This document shows, piece by piece, positions 1 to 11,228 of a DNA stretch of 64,000 nucleotides. The notes under the pieces were generated by a model, which saw only the letters and a list, made by a program, of their open reading frames with translations, did no database searches and had not been told where the DNA came from. Every line of letters begins with the position of its first letter. The first letter of the stretch is position 1. Source of the DNA: Acinetobacter chengduensis. Lineage in GTDB: Bacteria; Pseudomonadota; Gammaproteobacteria; Pseudomonadales; Moraxellaceae. Position numbers and translations under genes: made by a program. The stretch covers positions 1 to 64,000 of the forward strand of contig NZ_RCHC01000018.1 in NCBI RefSeq assembly GCF_003664645.1, read 5' to 3'.

Positions 1-391
1 GGGGGAAATTAGCGGGATAAATGTAAATAAAAAAGCAGGATAGAGAATAAAAAGAGAAGAAAAATTAGGGTTTAAAATTAGAAAATGAATCAAGAAAATG
101 GCTTTTATCACATAGAAATATCTTATCTAAAGGGGGGTAAGTATTTAAACGTGAGTATTTGTTCATATACCTTGCATCCAAAGCTGATATCTTTAAATTT
201 TTAATTATACTTATAAGTCAATATATTTTAAATTTATTATAATATATCAATAATTTAATTATACTTATTTAAGTTATGGTTAAAATACACCCTGTTTGAT
301 TTTTGTATGTTTTTTAGTAAAAGTATGCTATAAAAAATTAAACGGCATAAAAATTGCTTATAACACGCGATATTTATAGAGGGAAACAAAG
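1..391. other. A/T-rich intergenic region upstream of rpoN
   Basis: No convincing gene is present in this stretch. It holds two copies of a 14-bp direct repeat (TTAATTATACTTAT at 201-214 and 255-268). A possible extended -10 element (TGC then TATAAA, 326-334) with no good -35 could serve rpoN. A 39-codon open frame from 85 lacks a ribosome site and is not called. Confidence 0.4.
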
Positions 392-1846
392 ATGAAGTTA
401 TCGGTTGGAATGAAGGTTGCAAACTCTCTGTCGCTCACGCCTCAGTTGCAACAAGCCATTCGTTTACTTCAACTTTCGAGTTTAGAACTAGAACAAGAAA
501 TCCAAATTCAATTAGATAGTAATCCCTTGCTTGAAAAAGTAGAAGAGCAATCCACGGTTGAAAGTTTAACTAATTTGCAGGAACAAGAACAAGATCGTAA
601 GGATTTAACCAATGAGTTAAATGCGGATCACTTACCTGATGATTTACCTGTAGATACGGATTGGGATGATGTGTATACGCATCAATCGACAAGTTTAGGC
701 ACACCAGAGTTTGAGGAGCGTGAAGATAATCGACAAGGGCATTTTGGCTTACAAGCACACATGCTTGAGCAAGTGAATTTATTGCATTTTTCAATGGTTG
801 ATCGTTTAATCGCGCACTGTATTATTGACGCCTTAGATGATAAAGGTTTCTTAGACTGCGATGTATCTGAGATTACGGCTTCTGTGCAACATCTACTTGA
901 TAGTATGGATTATGATGAAGAGATTGAAGACGATGAAGTGATTGTGGTGTTGAAGCATATTCAACGTCTGGATCCGATTGGAATTGGCTCGCGTAATTTG
1001 GCAGAATGTTTAACTATACAATTAGAAAGTTTATCGGAAACAACACCTTATCGTAAGGAAGCAATGCTTTTAATGAAGCATTATGAGTTGTTGATTAGTA
1101 ATGAGTTACCTAAGCTGATCAAGCAAACAGGCTTAAATCAAGAACAATTAAAAGAAGCCGTTTGTTTATTAAAAACACTGCAAGCACACCCTGGAATAGA
1201 GTTTGAAAATAAAGATTCAGATTATCAAATTCCAGATGTAGTGGTCATGAAAAAGAATGACCATTGGTTTGTACAGTTGAACCCTGATGTTATGCCAAAA
1301 TTAAGGGTGAACTCTTTTTATGCAAATATGATTAAGCGCGCTGATCAAAGTGATGATAATCAGTATTTACGTAATCAAATGTTAGAAGCTAAAAACTTTA
1401 TTAAGAGTGTTGATGAGCGCCATAAAACTTTACTGAAAGTTGCGACGTGTATTGTGGAACATCAGCGTGCGTTCTTTGAAATTGGTGCAGAGGGGATGAA
1501 ACCTTTAGTACTGCGTGATATTGCAGAAGAAGTTGAATTGCATGAATCAACAGTTTCTCGTGTGACTACCAATAAATATATGTTAACGCCACGTGGTTTA
1601 TTCGAGTTGAAATACTTTTTTTCTAGCCATGTGGGAACAACGTCGGGCGGTGAAGCATCCTCTACAGCAATTCGTGCGAAGATTAAAAAAATGGTGTCCG
1701 AAGAAAATATACGTAAGCCTTTGTCTGATAATGCAATTGCGACTTTATTGAAAGCAGAGGGTATTGATGTTGCACGTCGTACGGTAGCGAAATATCGCGA
1801 GTCGTTACATATTCCTTCATCTTCGGAAAGAAAAGTCTTGATCTGA
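392..1846 (+). CDS. rpoN: RNA polymerase sigma-54 factor RpoN
   Basis: Alternative sigma factor that directs core polymerase to -24/-12 promoters and needs AAA+ activators. The 484-residue length is normal for the family. The N-terminal Q/L-rich activator-interaction region (LTPQLQQAIRLLQLSSLEL, about residues 15-33) is followed by an acidic linker, the core-binding region, and the diagnostic RpoN box ARRTVAKYRE at residues 461-470 near the C-terminus. The ATG at 392 has a GAGGG ribosome site at 379-383. The gene ends in a strong terminator and is followed by the hibernation factor gene hpf, the usual neighbour of rpoN in proteobacteria. Confidence 0.97.
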   Translation: MKLSVGMKVANSLSLTPQLQQAIRLLQLSSLELEQEIQIQLDSNPLLEKVEEQSTVESLTNLQEQEQDRKDLTNELNADHLPDDLPVDTDWDDVYTHQSTSLGTPEFEEREDNRQGHFGLQAHMLEQVNLLHFSMVDRLIAHCIIDALDDKGFLDCDVSEITASVQHLLDSMDYDEEIEDDEVIVVLKHIQRLDPIGIGSRNLAECLTIQLESLSETTPYRKEAMLLMKHYELLISNELPKLIKQTGLNQEQLKEAVCLLKTLQAHPGIEFENKDSDYQIPDVVVMKKNDHWFVQLNPDVMPKLRVNSFYANMIKRADQSDDNQYLRNQMLEAKNFIKSVDERHKTLLKVATCIVEHQRAFFEIGAEGMKPLVLRDIAEEVELHESTVSRVTTNKYMLTPRGLFELKYFFSSHVGTTSGGEASSTAIRAKIKKMVSEENIRKPLSDNAIATLLKAEGIDVARRTVAKYRESLHIPSSSERKVLI

Positions 1847-1867
1847 TTTTTAAAATCTGACTATTCT

Positions 1868-1905
1868 AGAGGTTCATTATGACGAAATAATGAACCTCTT
1901 TTTTA
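1868..1905 (+). terminator. Rho-independent terminator after rpoN
   Basis: Perfect 13-bp stem (1868-1880 with 1887-1899), six-base loop GACGAA, then a T-run. It separates rpoN transcription from hpf. Confidence 0.85.
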
Positions 1906-2008
1906 TTTTAAGGCACTGTTCAAATGATTTGATCGAATGGAAATTGCGCGTATCTCTATCAAATGAGCTGTGACTTGCTAATCCTGTAAAAAGGTGAGGG
2001 ATAGTATT

Positions 2009-2341
2009 ATGCAAATAACCATTCGTGGTCACCACTTAAGTATTACGCCTGCAATAGAACAGGCAATACGTTTAAAGTTTGCTGAAATGACTAAGCATTT
2101 AGATCAAGTAAATAGTATGCAAGTAAAATTAAGCAAAGATCATCAAGTTGATAAGCGTTCGAAAAAGGGAAGTTCAAATCATATTGCTGAAGCCATCATT
2201 CGAATACCTGGTGCTGAGCTATTTGCCCAAGCAAGTGGGGATGATATGTATTCTTCAATAAAAAAACTTAGCGAAAAATTGAAACGACAGTTACATAAGC
2301 ATCGAAAAATGCAGTTAGATTACTTACCTTTGGCTATTTAG
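2009..2341 (+). CDS. hpf: Ribosome hibernation-promoting factor, HPF/YfiA family (short form)
   Basis: Small protein that binds the 30S subunit in stationary phase and inactivates or dimerises ribosomes. The product is 110 residues, the size of the short HPF class without the C-terminal dimerisation domain. It begins MQITIRGHHLSITPAIEQAI and shows the family pattern of a basic helix near the C-terminus (KKLSEKLKRQLHKHRKM). I chose the ATG at 2009 over an in-frame GTG at 1994 because the GGTGAGG around 1993-1999 is its ribosome site. Adjacent to rpoN, as in many gammaproteobacteria. Confidence 0.93.
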   Translation: MQITIRGHHLSITPAIEQAIRLKFAEMTKHLDQVNSMQVKLSKDHQVDKRSKKGSSNHIAEAIIRIPGAELFAQASGDDMYSSIKKLSEKLKRQLHKHRKMQLDYLPLAI

Positions 2342-2355
2342 CCTATATAAGCAAC

Positions 2356-2387
2356 AAAAAGAGGTTCGAATGAGCCTCTTTTTTTAT
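2356..2387 (+). terminator. Terminator after hpf
   Basis: Stem AAAAAGAGG (2356-2364) pairs with CCTCTTTTT (2375-2383), with T-rich sequence following. The stem resembles the rpoN terminator (shared AGAGGTTC). Confidence 0.8.
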
Positions 2388-2476
2388 ATATATATTGTAT
2401 GAGACTAATGAATTATTTTTTTTATTTATAGTAAAATGGCAGGTTTTACACCGTTAGTCCTATAAGAGGTCTTGTG

Positions 2477-4693
<2,217 letters not shown>

Positions 4694-4713
4694 GTTTGCT
4701 TGAGCTATAACGA

Positions 4714-4742
4714 GAAAAGCCGTCCATTGGGCGGTTTTTTTT
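4714..4742 (+). terminator. Terminator after hisG
   Basis: Stem CCGTCC (4720-4725) with GGGCGG (4729-4734, one U-G pair), then eight T residues. It implies hisD has its own promoter in the 150 bp that follow. Confidence 0.75.
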
Positions 4743-4898
4743 ATTCCGCAATGTTAAAACTTAAGCGCGATGCTTTCTCTATTGTTATAAAAGTTATTTT
4801 CAATAAAACTCATGTACTCACATACAGATAGATAACCACAAAGCTCACTAAAACAGGTAAACTAAAGTTTTCCAATACATTACCTAGTGGGTAAATTG

Positions 4899-6188
4899 AT
4901 GCGACGTTTATCGACTCAAGATCAAAACTTCAAGCAAGCTTTTGCTGACTTGTTAGCTTTTGAAACTGTGAATGATCCAGAACTTTTAAAAACCGTTGAC
5001 CAAATTATTGCTGATGTTCGTCAGCATGGCGACGCTCACGTACTTAAGCTCACACAGCAGTTCGATCGACATCCAGCGCATCAATTTTCAGACTTAGAGC
5101 TTAGCCAAGAACAGTTAAAAGCAGCATTTGATGGCTTAAGCACAGAGGTGCGCGAAGCTTTAGAAATGGCCGCCAATCGTGTACGTGAGTTTCACCAAGC
5201 ACAAAAACAAGACGGCTGGACCTATGTGGATGCCTTAGGCAATACCTTGGGGCAAAAAGTGACACCACTTGATCGTGTGGGTATTTATGTTCCAGGTGGT
5301 TTAGCTTCATATCCATCTTCAGTACTAATGAATGCTGTACCTGCGCATGTGGCTGGTGTGCCTGAAATTATTATGGTGGTTCCTGCCCCGAATGGCGATT
5401 TAAATCCATTGGTGTTGGCGGCTGCTTATCTAGCAGGTGTATCTCGTGTATTTACCATTGGTGGTGCACAAGCAGTTGCGGCTTTGGCTTATGGCACAGA
5501 AACTATTCCCATGGTCGACAAGATTACAGGACCAGGCAACCGTTTTGTAGCTGCGGCTAAGCGTGCGGTATTTGGTCAAGTTGGCATTGATATGATTGCA
5601 GGACCTTCTGAAATTTTAGTCTATGCAGAAGGTGATAATAATGCTGAATGGTTGGCGATGGATCTATTGTCTCAAGCTGAACATGACACTGTGGCACAAG
5701 CTGTGTTTATTACACCAGATGAGCAACTACTCAACGATGTTGCACACTGGATTGAAAAGCATTTAGAAGCTTTGCCAAAAGCGGAAATTGCCCGTACTTC
5801 AATTGAAAACCGTGGTGCATTGGTACTGGTCAAAGACCGTGCTGAAGGCGCTGCATTAATTAACCAAGTTGCACCTGAACACTTAATGTTGTGTTTAGAT
5901 GAAGCTGAATTAATGTCTGAAAGTATTCGTCATGCGGGTGCTATTTTTATGGGACGTTATACACCAGAAGCAATTGGTGATTATTGTGCAGGCCCGAATC
6001 ACGTGTTACCAACATCAGGTACAGCACGTTTTTCATCTCCACTCGGTGTTTATGATTTCCAAAAACGTTCAAGCTTGATTATGTGCTCTGAAGCTGGTGT
6101 GAAAAGCTTAGCAAAAACTGCAGATGTTTTGGCACAACAAGAAAACTTGGATGCCCATGCACGATCAGCACGTTACCGCTATCAGTAA
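4899..6188 (+). CDS. hisD: Histidinol dehydrogenase
   Basis: Zinc enzyme that oxidises L-histidinol to histidine in two NAD-dependent steps. The product is 429 residues, normal for HisD. Family motifs are visible: the substrate/zinc region [14 protein letters not shown], the catalytic Glu-His pair in [12 protein letters not shown], and [14 protein letters not shown] with its conserved Asp and His context. I start at the ATG 4899 (MRRLSTQDQ); an in-frame GTG at 4887 would add four residues and lacks a better ribosome site. It lies between the hisG terminator and a palindromic repeat preceding hisC. Confidence 0.95.
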   Translation: MRRLSTQDQNFKQAFADLLAFETVNDPELLKTVDQIIADVRQHGDAHVLKLTQQFDRHPAHQFSDLELSQEQLKAAFDGLSTEVREALEMAANRVREFHQAQKQDGWTYVDALGNTLGQKVTPLDRVGIYVPGGLASYPSSVLMNAVPAHVAGVPEIIMVVPAPNGDLNPLVLAAAYLAGVSRVFTIGGAQAVAALAYGTETIPMVDKITGPGNRFVAAAKRAVFGQVGIDMIAGPSEILVYAEGDNNAEWLAMDLLSQAEHDTVAQAVFITPDEQLLNDVAHWIEKHLEALPKAEIARTSIENRGALVLVKDRAEGAALINQVAPEHLMLCLDEAELMSESIRHAGAIFMGRYTPEAIGDYCAGPNHVLPTSGTARFSSPLGVYDFQKRSSLIMCSEAGVKSLAKTADVLAQQENLDAHARSARYRYQ

Positions 6189-6220
6189 GCCACCAAGTCA
6201 TAATGATTAAGAAATAACAT

Positions 6221-6301
6221 CCCTCTCTAAATACGCTTTAAAGCAAAATTTTAGGGAGCTGAGGAGAGGTATTTTCCTCACTCGCTCCTAAAAAGAGAGG
6301 G
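6221..6301. repeat. REP-like imperfect palindrome between hisD and hisC
   Basis: Outer arms CCCTCTCT (6221-6228) and AGAGAGGG (6294-6301) are perfectly complementary. Inside are TTTAGGGAGC/GCTCCTAAA and TGAGGA (6260-6265)/TCCTCA (6275-6280), giving a long bulged hairpin. Similar G/A-versus-C/T palindromes recur after hisC and after bfr. Confidence 0.6.
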
Positions 6302-6318
6302 AACCAAGAGAAAAGAAA

Positions 6319-7416
6319 ATGTCGAAGATTACCACTGAACAAAAGCGCTTTTGGAGCCCAGACGTACGTGAGTTGGAACCGTATGTCCCTGGTGAACAAC
6401 CTAAAATTCAAAATTTATTAAAGCTCAATACCAATGAAAACCCGTATCCACCCTCACCAAAAGTGGTTGAAGCTGTTCAAGCTGTATTAGCAAATTCAGC
6501 AGATGCACTGCGTTTATATCCAGATCCTGATGCTTCAGCATTGAAACAAGCCATTGCTACGCAGCAACATGTTGCTGTTGAAAATGTATTTGTGGGCAAT
6601 GGTTCAGATGAGGTTTTGGCGCACATTTTCAAAGCATTTTTTGTACAAGAACTTCCAATTCTTTATCCAGATATTACGTACAGTTTTTATCCGGTGTACA
6701 GCCAGTTCTTTGGAATCGCTAGCAACACCAAAATTTTGCCGTTAAATGATCAATTTGAAATTGTTGTTGATGATTATAAACAGCCGAATGGCGGGATCAT
6801 TATTACTAATCCAAATGCTCCAACCAGTATCGCACTGGGTATATCTGCAATTGAAGAAGTATTGCAAGCCAACCCAAATTCTGTTGTCGTGATTGATGAA
6901 GCGTATGTTGACTTTGGCGCGGAATCTGCTGTAAGCCTCGTGGCAAAATATGAAAACCTCGTAGTGTGCCAAACGACGTCTAAGTCGCGTTCTTTAGCTG
7001 GCTTACGTGTTGGTTTTGCTATTGCTCAGCCACATTTGATTGCAGCACTTGAAGCAGTAAAAAACAGTTTTAACTCGTACCCTATTGACCGTTTTGCAAT
7101 TGCGGCAGCTGTTGCTTCATTTGAAGATCAAACTTATTTTGAAGCACAATGTGCTAAAGTTATTGCGAGCCGTGAGAAGTTAGTTGCAGATCTAACTGCA
7201 CTTGATTTTCAAGTATTACCTTCAAGTGCTAACTTTATTTTTGCAACTTTAGCAACGAAAGATGCTGGTGAATTAGCAACTGCATTGCGTGAGCATGGTG
7301 TGATTGTTCGTTATTTCAATAAGCCACGTATTAACCAATATCTACGTATCACCATTGGTACAGATGCTGAAAACCAACGTTTAGTTGATACGTTGAAGAA
7401 TGAAATTTTAGTTTAA
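6319..7416 (+). CDS. hisC: Histidinol-phosphate aminotransferase
   Basis: PLP-dependent class I/II aminotransferase converting imidazole acetol phosphate to histidinol phosphate. Across 365 residues the fold-I landmarks appear in order: [12 protein letters not shown] near the N-terminus, VGNGSDEVL for cofactor phosphate binding, [17 protein letters not shown] (cofactor-ring Asp), and the Schiff-base lysine in [16 protein letters not shown]. The C-terminal YLRITIG carries the substrate-carboxylate arginine. It follows hisD in the same direction but is separated by the palindromic repeat, so co-transcription is possible though not shown. Confidence 0.95.
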   Translation: MSKITTEQKRFWSPDVRELEPYVPGEQPKIQNLLKLNTNENPYPPSPKVVEAVQAVLANSADALRLYPDPDASALKQAIATQQHVAVENVFVGNGSDEVLAHIFKAFFVQELPILYPDITYSFYPVYSQFFGIASNTKILPLNDQFEIVVDDYKQPNGGIIITNPNAPTSIALGISAIEEVLQANPNSVVVIDEAYVDFGAESAVSLVAKYENLVVCQTTSKSRSLAGLRVGFAIAQPHLIAALEAVKNSFNSYPIDRFAIAAAVASFEDQTYFEAQCAKVIASREKLVADLTALDFQVLPSSANFIFATLATKDAGELATALREHGVIVRYFNKPRINQYLRITIGTDAENQRLVDTLKNEILV

Positions 7417-7445
7417 TAAAATCTTAACCCTTACGAAGTAATGCT

Positions 7446-7480
7446 TCTCCTCTCTTTTTAAAGGGAGGTCGGGAGGGATT
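7446..7480. repeat. REP-like palindrome after hisC
   Basis: CTCCTCTC followed by TTTTTAAA, GGGAGG and a second G-rich arm GGGAGGG. It has the same architecture as the repeat after bfr (54959-54991) and resembles the hisD-hisC palindrome. Confidence 0.5.
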
Positions 7481-7484
7481 AAAA

Positions 7485-7510
7485 AAGCGACTCAATTGAG
7501 TCGCTTATTT
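7485..7510. terminator. Bidirectional terminator between hisC and pabB
   Basis: Perfect 22-bp palindrome (AAGCGACTCAA and its complement, 7485-7506) flanked by an A-run and T-rich sequence, lying between convergent genes. Confidence 0.8.
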
Positions 7511-7511
7511 A

Positions 7512-8849
7512 TTAAGGTTGATGCCATGTGTTGAGCAAGTTCAACATCGCTTCAACTTTGTCAAAGCATTCTTGATATTCAGCATCACAATTTGATGCGA
7601 TTGTAATACCACCACCGGCCCAAACAGAAACATGGTCTTGATATTTTTGTATCGAGCGGATCAAGATATTCCAAGACCCTGTACCGTCATGATTAAAATA
7701 ACCCATCGAACCACAATAGGCACCACGAGGTGCGCCTTCAAGTTCTTCGATAATTTGCATCGCGCGGATTTTGGGTGCGCCAGTGATTGAGCCACCTGGT
7801 AGGGCAGAGATTAATACATCAAATGGATTTACATCGGGTTTTAAGCGAGCTTCAATTTCACTCACCATGTGATGTACTTGATTAAAGCTCTCAATATTAA
7901 ATAGCTTAGGAGTTTTTACCGTTCCTATTTCTGCATACACGCTCAGGTCATTACGTAGTAAATCTACAATCATGACATTTTCAGCCATGTCTTTTTTAGA
8001 TGTTTTCAGCGTGTTTTTGGATTCAGTATCCAATATTGGATCTGTATAACGTGGCATGGTGCCTTTAATCGGTTTAGTTCTTATTTTGCGTTCAGCTTCA
8101 AAATCAATAAATAATTCTGGTGAGCAACTTAAAAGCTCAAATTTGCCAACTCTTAAATAGCCCGCATAAGGTGCATCAGTTAAGTCCCATAACTGGAAAG
8201 CGGTGTCTAAAAGCAAACCTGTTGCTTGCGTCGTAAATTCTTGTGTTAAGTTAATTTGATAACAATCGCCAGCCTTAATGTAATCTTGAACTTGATGAAA
8301 AGCCTGTTGGTACTGCTCAAAACTCCATCGCGCTTGAAGTGGCTGATAAAGCTCAAAAGTAGAGGTGTAAGTGTCTTTATTTAATAGATCTAATAAAACT
8401 TGATATCGCTGCTTTGCATTAGAATGATGGCTGATGAAGGTCCATCCTTCTGTGCTGTGCTTTAAATAGCTACTAAAGCGTCCAATAAACAACGCTGGTT
8501 GTTTTTTATGGGCTGTTTTGACTTGTGTTGAGGCTGAAAAGTCATAGCCAATAAAGCCGAGTAAGCCACCATTAAAACCAGATTGTGGTTCAGCATGATT
8601 AGGCTGAAAACAGAATTTAGGTAAAGATGGAATGGGCAGTACATAATAGGTATCTATATCGGTCTCAATGTAATGAAATGTTTCATTATTTTCGTGAGTA
8701 AAGTATTCATCAGCAAACAGACCAATGGTCGGTTGAGCGTCATTATTCAGATAAACGACATGGGATAAGTCAGCCAAAGCAGATAATATCTGAGTTGCAG
8801 ACAAGTTGTGCTTTAAAATGAGTCGTTGATAAACAATCTGATTTTGCAT
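7512..8849 (-). CDS. pabB: Aminodeoxychorismate synthase component I
   Basis: Chorismate-using enzyme that makes 4-amino-4-deoxychorismate for p-aminobenzoate and folate. The 445-residue protein carries the chorismate-binding domain in its C-terminal half: PIKGTMPR, SALPGGSITGAPKIRAM and GAYCGSMGYF. The lysine in PIKGT is the residue typical of PabB; anthranilate synthase TrpE has alanine there, so PabB is favoured over TrpE. No pabA glutaminase gene is adjacent. Convergent with hisC and divergent from filA across about 250 bp. Confidence 0.92.
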   Translation of the reverse strand: MQNQIVYQRLILKHNLSATQILSALADLSHVVYLNNDAQPTIGLFADEYFTHENNETFHYIETDIDTYYVLPIPSLPKFCFQPNHAEPQSGFNGGLLGFIGYDFSASTQVKTAHKKQPALFIGRFSSYLKHSTEGWTFISHHSNAKQRYQVLLDLLNKDTYTSTFELYQPLQARWSFEQYQQAFHQVQDYIKAGDCYQINLTQEFTTQATGLLLDTAFQLWDLTDAPYAGYLRVGKFELLSCSPELFIDFEAERKIRTKPIKGTMPRYTDPILDTESKNTLKTSKKDMAENVMIVDLLRNDLSVYAEIGTVKTPKLFNIESFNQVHHMVSEIEARLKPDVNPFDVLISALPGGSITGAPKIRAMQIIEELEGAPRGAYCGSMGYFNHDGTGSWNILIRSIQKYQDHVSVWAGGGITIASNCDAEYQECFDKVEAMLNLLNTWHQP

Positions 8850-9100
8850 AAACCTAAATGTGCATGGGGCTAAACGTAGCCATAGTGTATATCAATGTGT
8901 TTATGAAGTATGAGTAAATACCGTTTATCGGCGAACTCTAAATTGCGACCAACAACAGTTGAACAAAAATTAACACAGAGCTACTGTAGTCATGCGAGCA
9001 AGCTACTCAAGGAATGATGTTGGCGCTGCCATAAAACGAATAAGCAGCAAAAAGCATTGAGTGGTTGACAATCATAAAAAATACTCTTGGGAGAGTAACA

Positions 9101-10138
9101 ATGAAAAAATTCACTAAACTTGTTTTAGTATCTTCAATGGCAATCAGCGCAAATGCAATGGCAATGCAAGCAATGGATTATGCAGCGCTTAGCTCAACAA
9201 CAGGTCAAGACGGTATCAATATTGGTATTGGTATTACAAAAGTCCAAATTGATAAGCTTTATGTTCATGATAATGATGGTTTGTCTGCATCAGCAACGAA
9301 TAAAGTTGAAGGGGTTTCTGTAACAGGTGTTGGTAGTGGAGGCCCTACTTTCTCTGATCCTAAAGAAATCTCGAATGCTGCAATTGTAGGCGGTAGTGGT
9401 ACAGCAGGTGCACTTGCGATTGATGGCATCACAATTACTGCCAATAACGCATCTTTACTAAACTCGCATAATTTAATGGATTTGCAAATTGATTCTGATG
9501 CTGGTGCGAATGGCGCATTCTTGAATATTGCAGCTCAAGTTTCAGGTCTAAATATTAAAATTGGTGAGATCAGTGTAGCTGCATCAGGTGATGCTGCAAC
9601 AGGTCGTCGTGGTATAGTGGCAAATTCTCAAAAAGCGATTTTGTCAGGCTTAACCATTACAACGGGTCAAATGGCAGCTAATATTCAATTAGGTTCTACA
9701 CCACAAGGTGCAATGATTAAATTGAATACAACTATGCAAGGTGGTTTGACAATTTCTGATCTTGGTATTTTAGATAATGCTGGTGGTGGTCAGATTACTT
9801 TAGGTAAATTGAGTGTTGCGGATGCGCCTGATGCTGGCTCAACAACGTCGTCTGGCAATTTAACAATTGCTGCTGATGTAGCAGTAACTGATAAAGGTTT
9901 AAAAATCACTAGTACTCAAAATGCTTCTGGTACGGACATTTATGTGCAAGGTATCGCTTTAGGTGCTAAACCTCTGGATAGTGATTGGAAAACTACATCA
10001 GGTACTAGTTCAACTTTATTAGCTCGTGGTAGCTCATTGAAAGGTTCTATTGGTGATGTTGAAGTTCAAGGTTTAAAAACTTGGTATGATGCTGGTTATA
10101 CAAAGCAAGGTTCTATTATTACAATTACAGGTCGTTAA
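9101..10138 (+). CDS. filA: Fil cluster protein FilA (DUF6160-type exported protein)
   Basis: Exported protein of unknown biochemical role, named FilA in Acinetobacter annotations as a putative pilus-system protein. The mature region starts after a Sec signal peptide (residues 1 to about 22, cleavage after ANAMA). The following segment MQAMDYAALSSTTGQDGI has the N-terminal DUF6160 signature ending in TGQDGI, then Gly/Ser/Thr-rich beta-type sequence with about 345 residues in total. I chose the ATG at 9101 (ribosome site GGGAG at 9089) over an upstream TTG. A strong terminator directly after it may make it the most abundant product of the cluster. Confidence 0.85.
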   Translation: MKKFTKLVLVSSMAISANAMAMQAMDYAALSSTTGQDGINIGIGITKVQIDKLYVHDNDGLSASATNKVEGVSVTGVGSGGPTFSDPKEISNAAIVGGSGTAGALAIDGITITANNASLLNSHNLMDLQIDSDAGANGAFLNIAAQVSGLNIKIGEISVAASGDAATGRRGIVANSQKAILSGLTITTGQMAANIQLGSTPQGAMIKLNTTMQGGLTISDLGILDNAGGGQITLGKLSVADAPDAGSTTSSGNLTIAADVAVTDKGLKITSTQNASGTDIYVQGIALGAKPLDSDWKTTSGTSSTLLARGSSLKGSIGDVEVQGLKTWYDAGYTKQGSIITITGR

Positions 10139-10154
10139 TCCTGTCGTGATTTAT

Positions 10155-10185
10155 AAAAGCGCGTGAATTTCACGCGCTTTTTTTT
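10155..10185 (+). terminator. Terminator between filA and filB
   Basis: An 11-bp perfect stem (AAAGCGCGTGA 10156-10166 with 10170-10180), three-base loop and an eight-T tract. It would reduce read-through from filA into filB-F. Confidence 0.85.
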
Positions 10186-10339
10186 ACAAATAAAAGATGA
10201 AATACATCAAAAATATAAAAAAATAGCTGTTTTTTTTTGCAAAAAAAGGTATCTTGCAATTAGACATGGAAGTAGAGCGTTAGCTCTAAAATAATGATAA
10301 AAGGCACATCAACTGCCGATAACTAAAAAGTTAGAAGAT

Positions 10340-11173
10340 ATGTTAGAGATAGCACTAGGCTCGGCATTGATGTATTACTTTGCCAAAGAGTCATTCGATA
10401 TAAAAGAAAAGCCAGCCGGAGCAGTGTATTACACTGAAACTCTGGATTCACGAAATGATTCATTTACCCGCATGCACCGTGAAACGGTAAAAATTAAACC
10501 TGCAGTCGAAGACCAATTTCGTGGCATTGTCCGTCAAGCATACGATTATAGTTGTGGTTCTGCTGCTTTAACCACATTGTTAAATGGTTATGTGGGCGCC
10601 AAGCTAACAGAACAACAAACCATGAACGGTTTATTGAAATTTGGTGAAACTGAAAAAATTGTAGAACGTCGTAGTTTCTCTTTACTTGATATGAAGCGCT
10701 TTGTGGGTGCTTTGGGATTAGAGAGCGGTGGTTATCGTGGTGAGTTTACCGATTTGGTAAAACAAGGCGAGCCCGCTATTGTGCCTATTTCTTACGCGGG
10801 ATTTAAGCACTTTGTGGTGTTTAAGGGCTATAAAAACGGCCGTGTTTATGTAGCTGACCCAGCATTAGGTAACATTAGTTTTGATGAAACTCGATTTAAA
10901 GAAATTTGGGAAAACAACACACTCTTTTTAATCAATGTTGCACCAAATAAACGCCAAACTATGCTGGCATTAAATGAAGCAGATATGCGACATGTCGATG
11001 ACGCAACAGTCAATCGCTATGCTTTTGTAGACTTACAATACCCTCAGTTTTACATGGATAAAATTGCAGATAAAGCATCGACGATTCGACTGGATAAAAA
11101 TATGAATGAGTCGTCAGAAAACTATGGGCAATCGAACTATAACTTCCTAAGACTTTACTATAAAAACAAGTAA
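10340..11173 (+). CDS. filB: Fil cluster protein FilB, C39-like cysteine peptidase
   Basis: Predicted papain-like cysteine peptidase of the C39 (bacteriocin-leader-processing-like) type, 277 residues. The catalytic Cys lies in RQAYDYSCGSAALTTLL with the expected preceding Gln-like residue region. The His is in GFKHFVVFKGY and the Asp in VYVADPALGN, so the triad looks complete. The N-terminus (residues 2-15) is hydrophobic but not a convincing signal peptide. Its position inside a cluster of exported proteins suggests it processes or degrades a cluster product, but this is inference. RBS AGAAG precedes the ATG. Confidence 0.82.
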   Translation: MLEIALGSALMYYFAKESFDIKEKPAGAVYYTETLDSRNDSFTRMHRETVKIKPAVEDQFRGIVRQAYDYSCGSAALTTLLNGYVGAKLTEQQTMNGLLKFGETEKIVERRSFSLLDMKRFVGALGLESGGYRGEFTDLVKQGEPAIVPISYAGFKHFVVFKGYKNGRVYVADPALGNISFDETRFKEIWENNTLFLINVAPNKRQTMLALNEADMRHVDDATVNRYAFVDLQYPQFYMDKIADKASTIRLDKNMNESSENYGQSNYNFLRLYYKNK

Positions 11174-11228
11174 GGCCAGAACTTAAGTTATAAACAGATT
11201 AAAAAAATAAAAAGCGGTGGTATGGAAA

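Noticed and set aside
8990..9040. Sigma-54 promoter before filA
   Set aside because: A TTGGCGCTGCC stretch is present, but the -12 GC element at the right spacing is missing.
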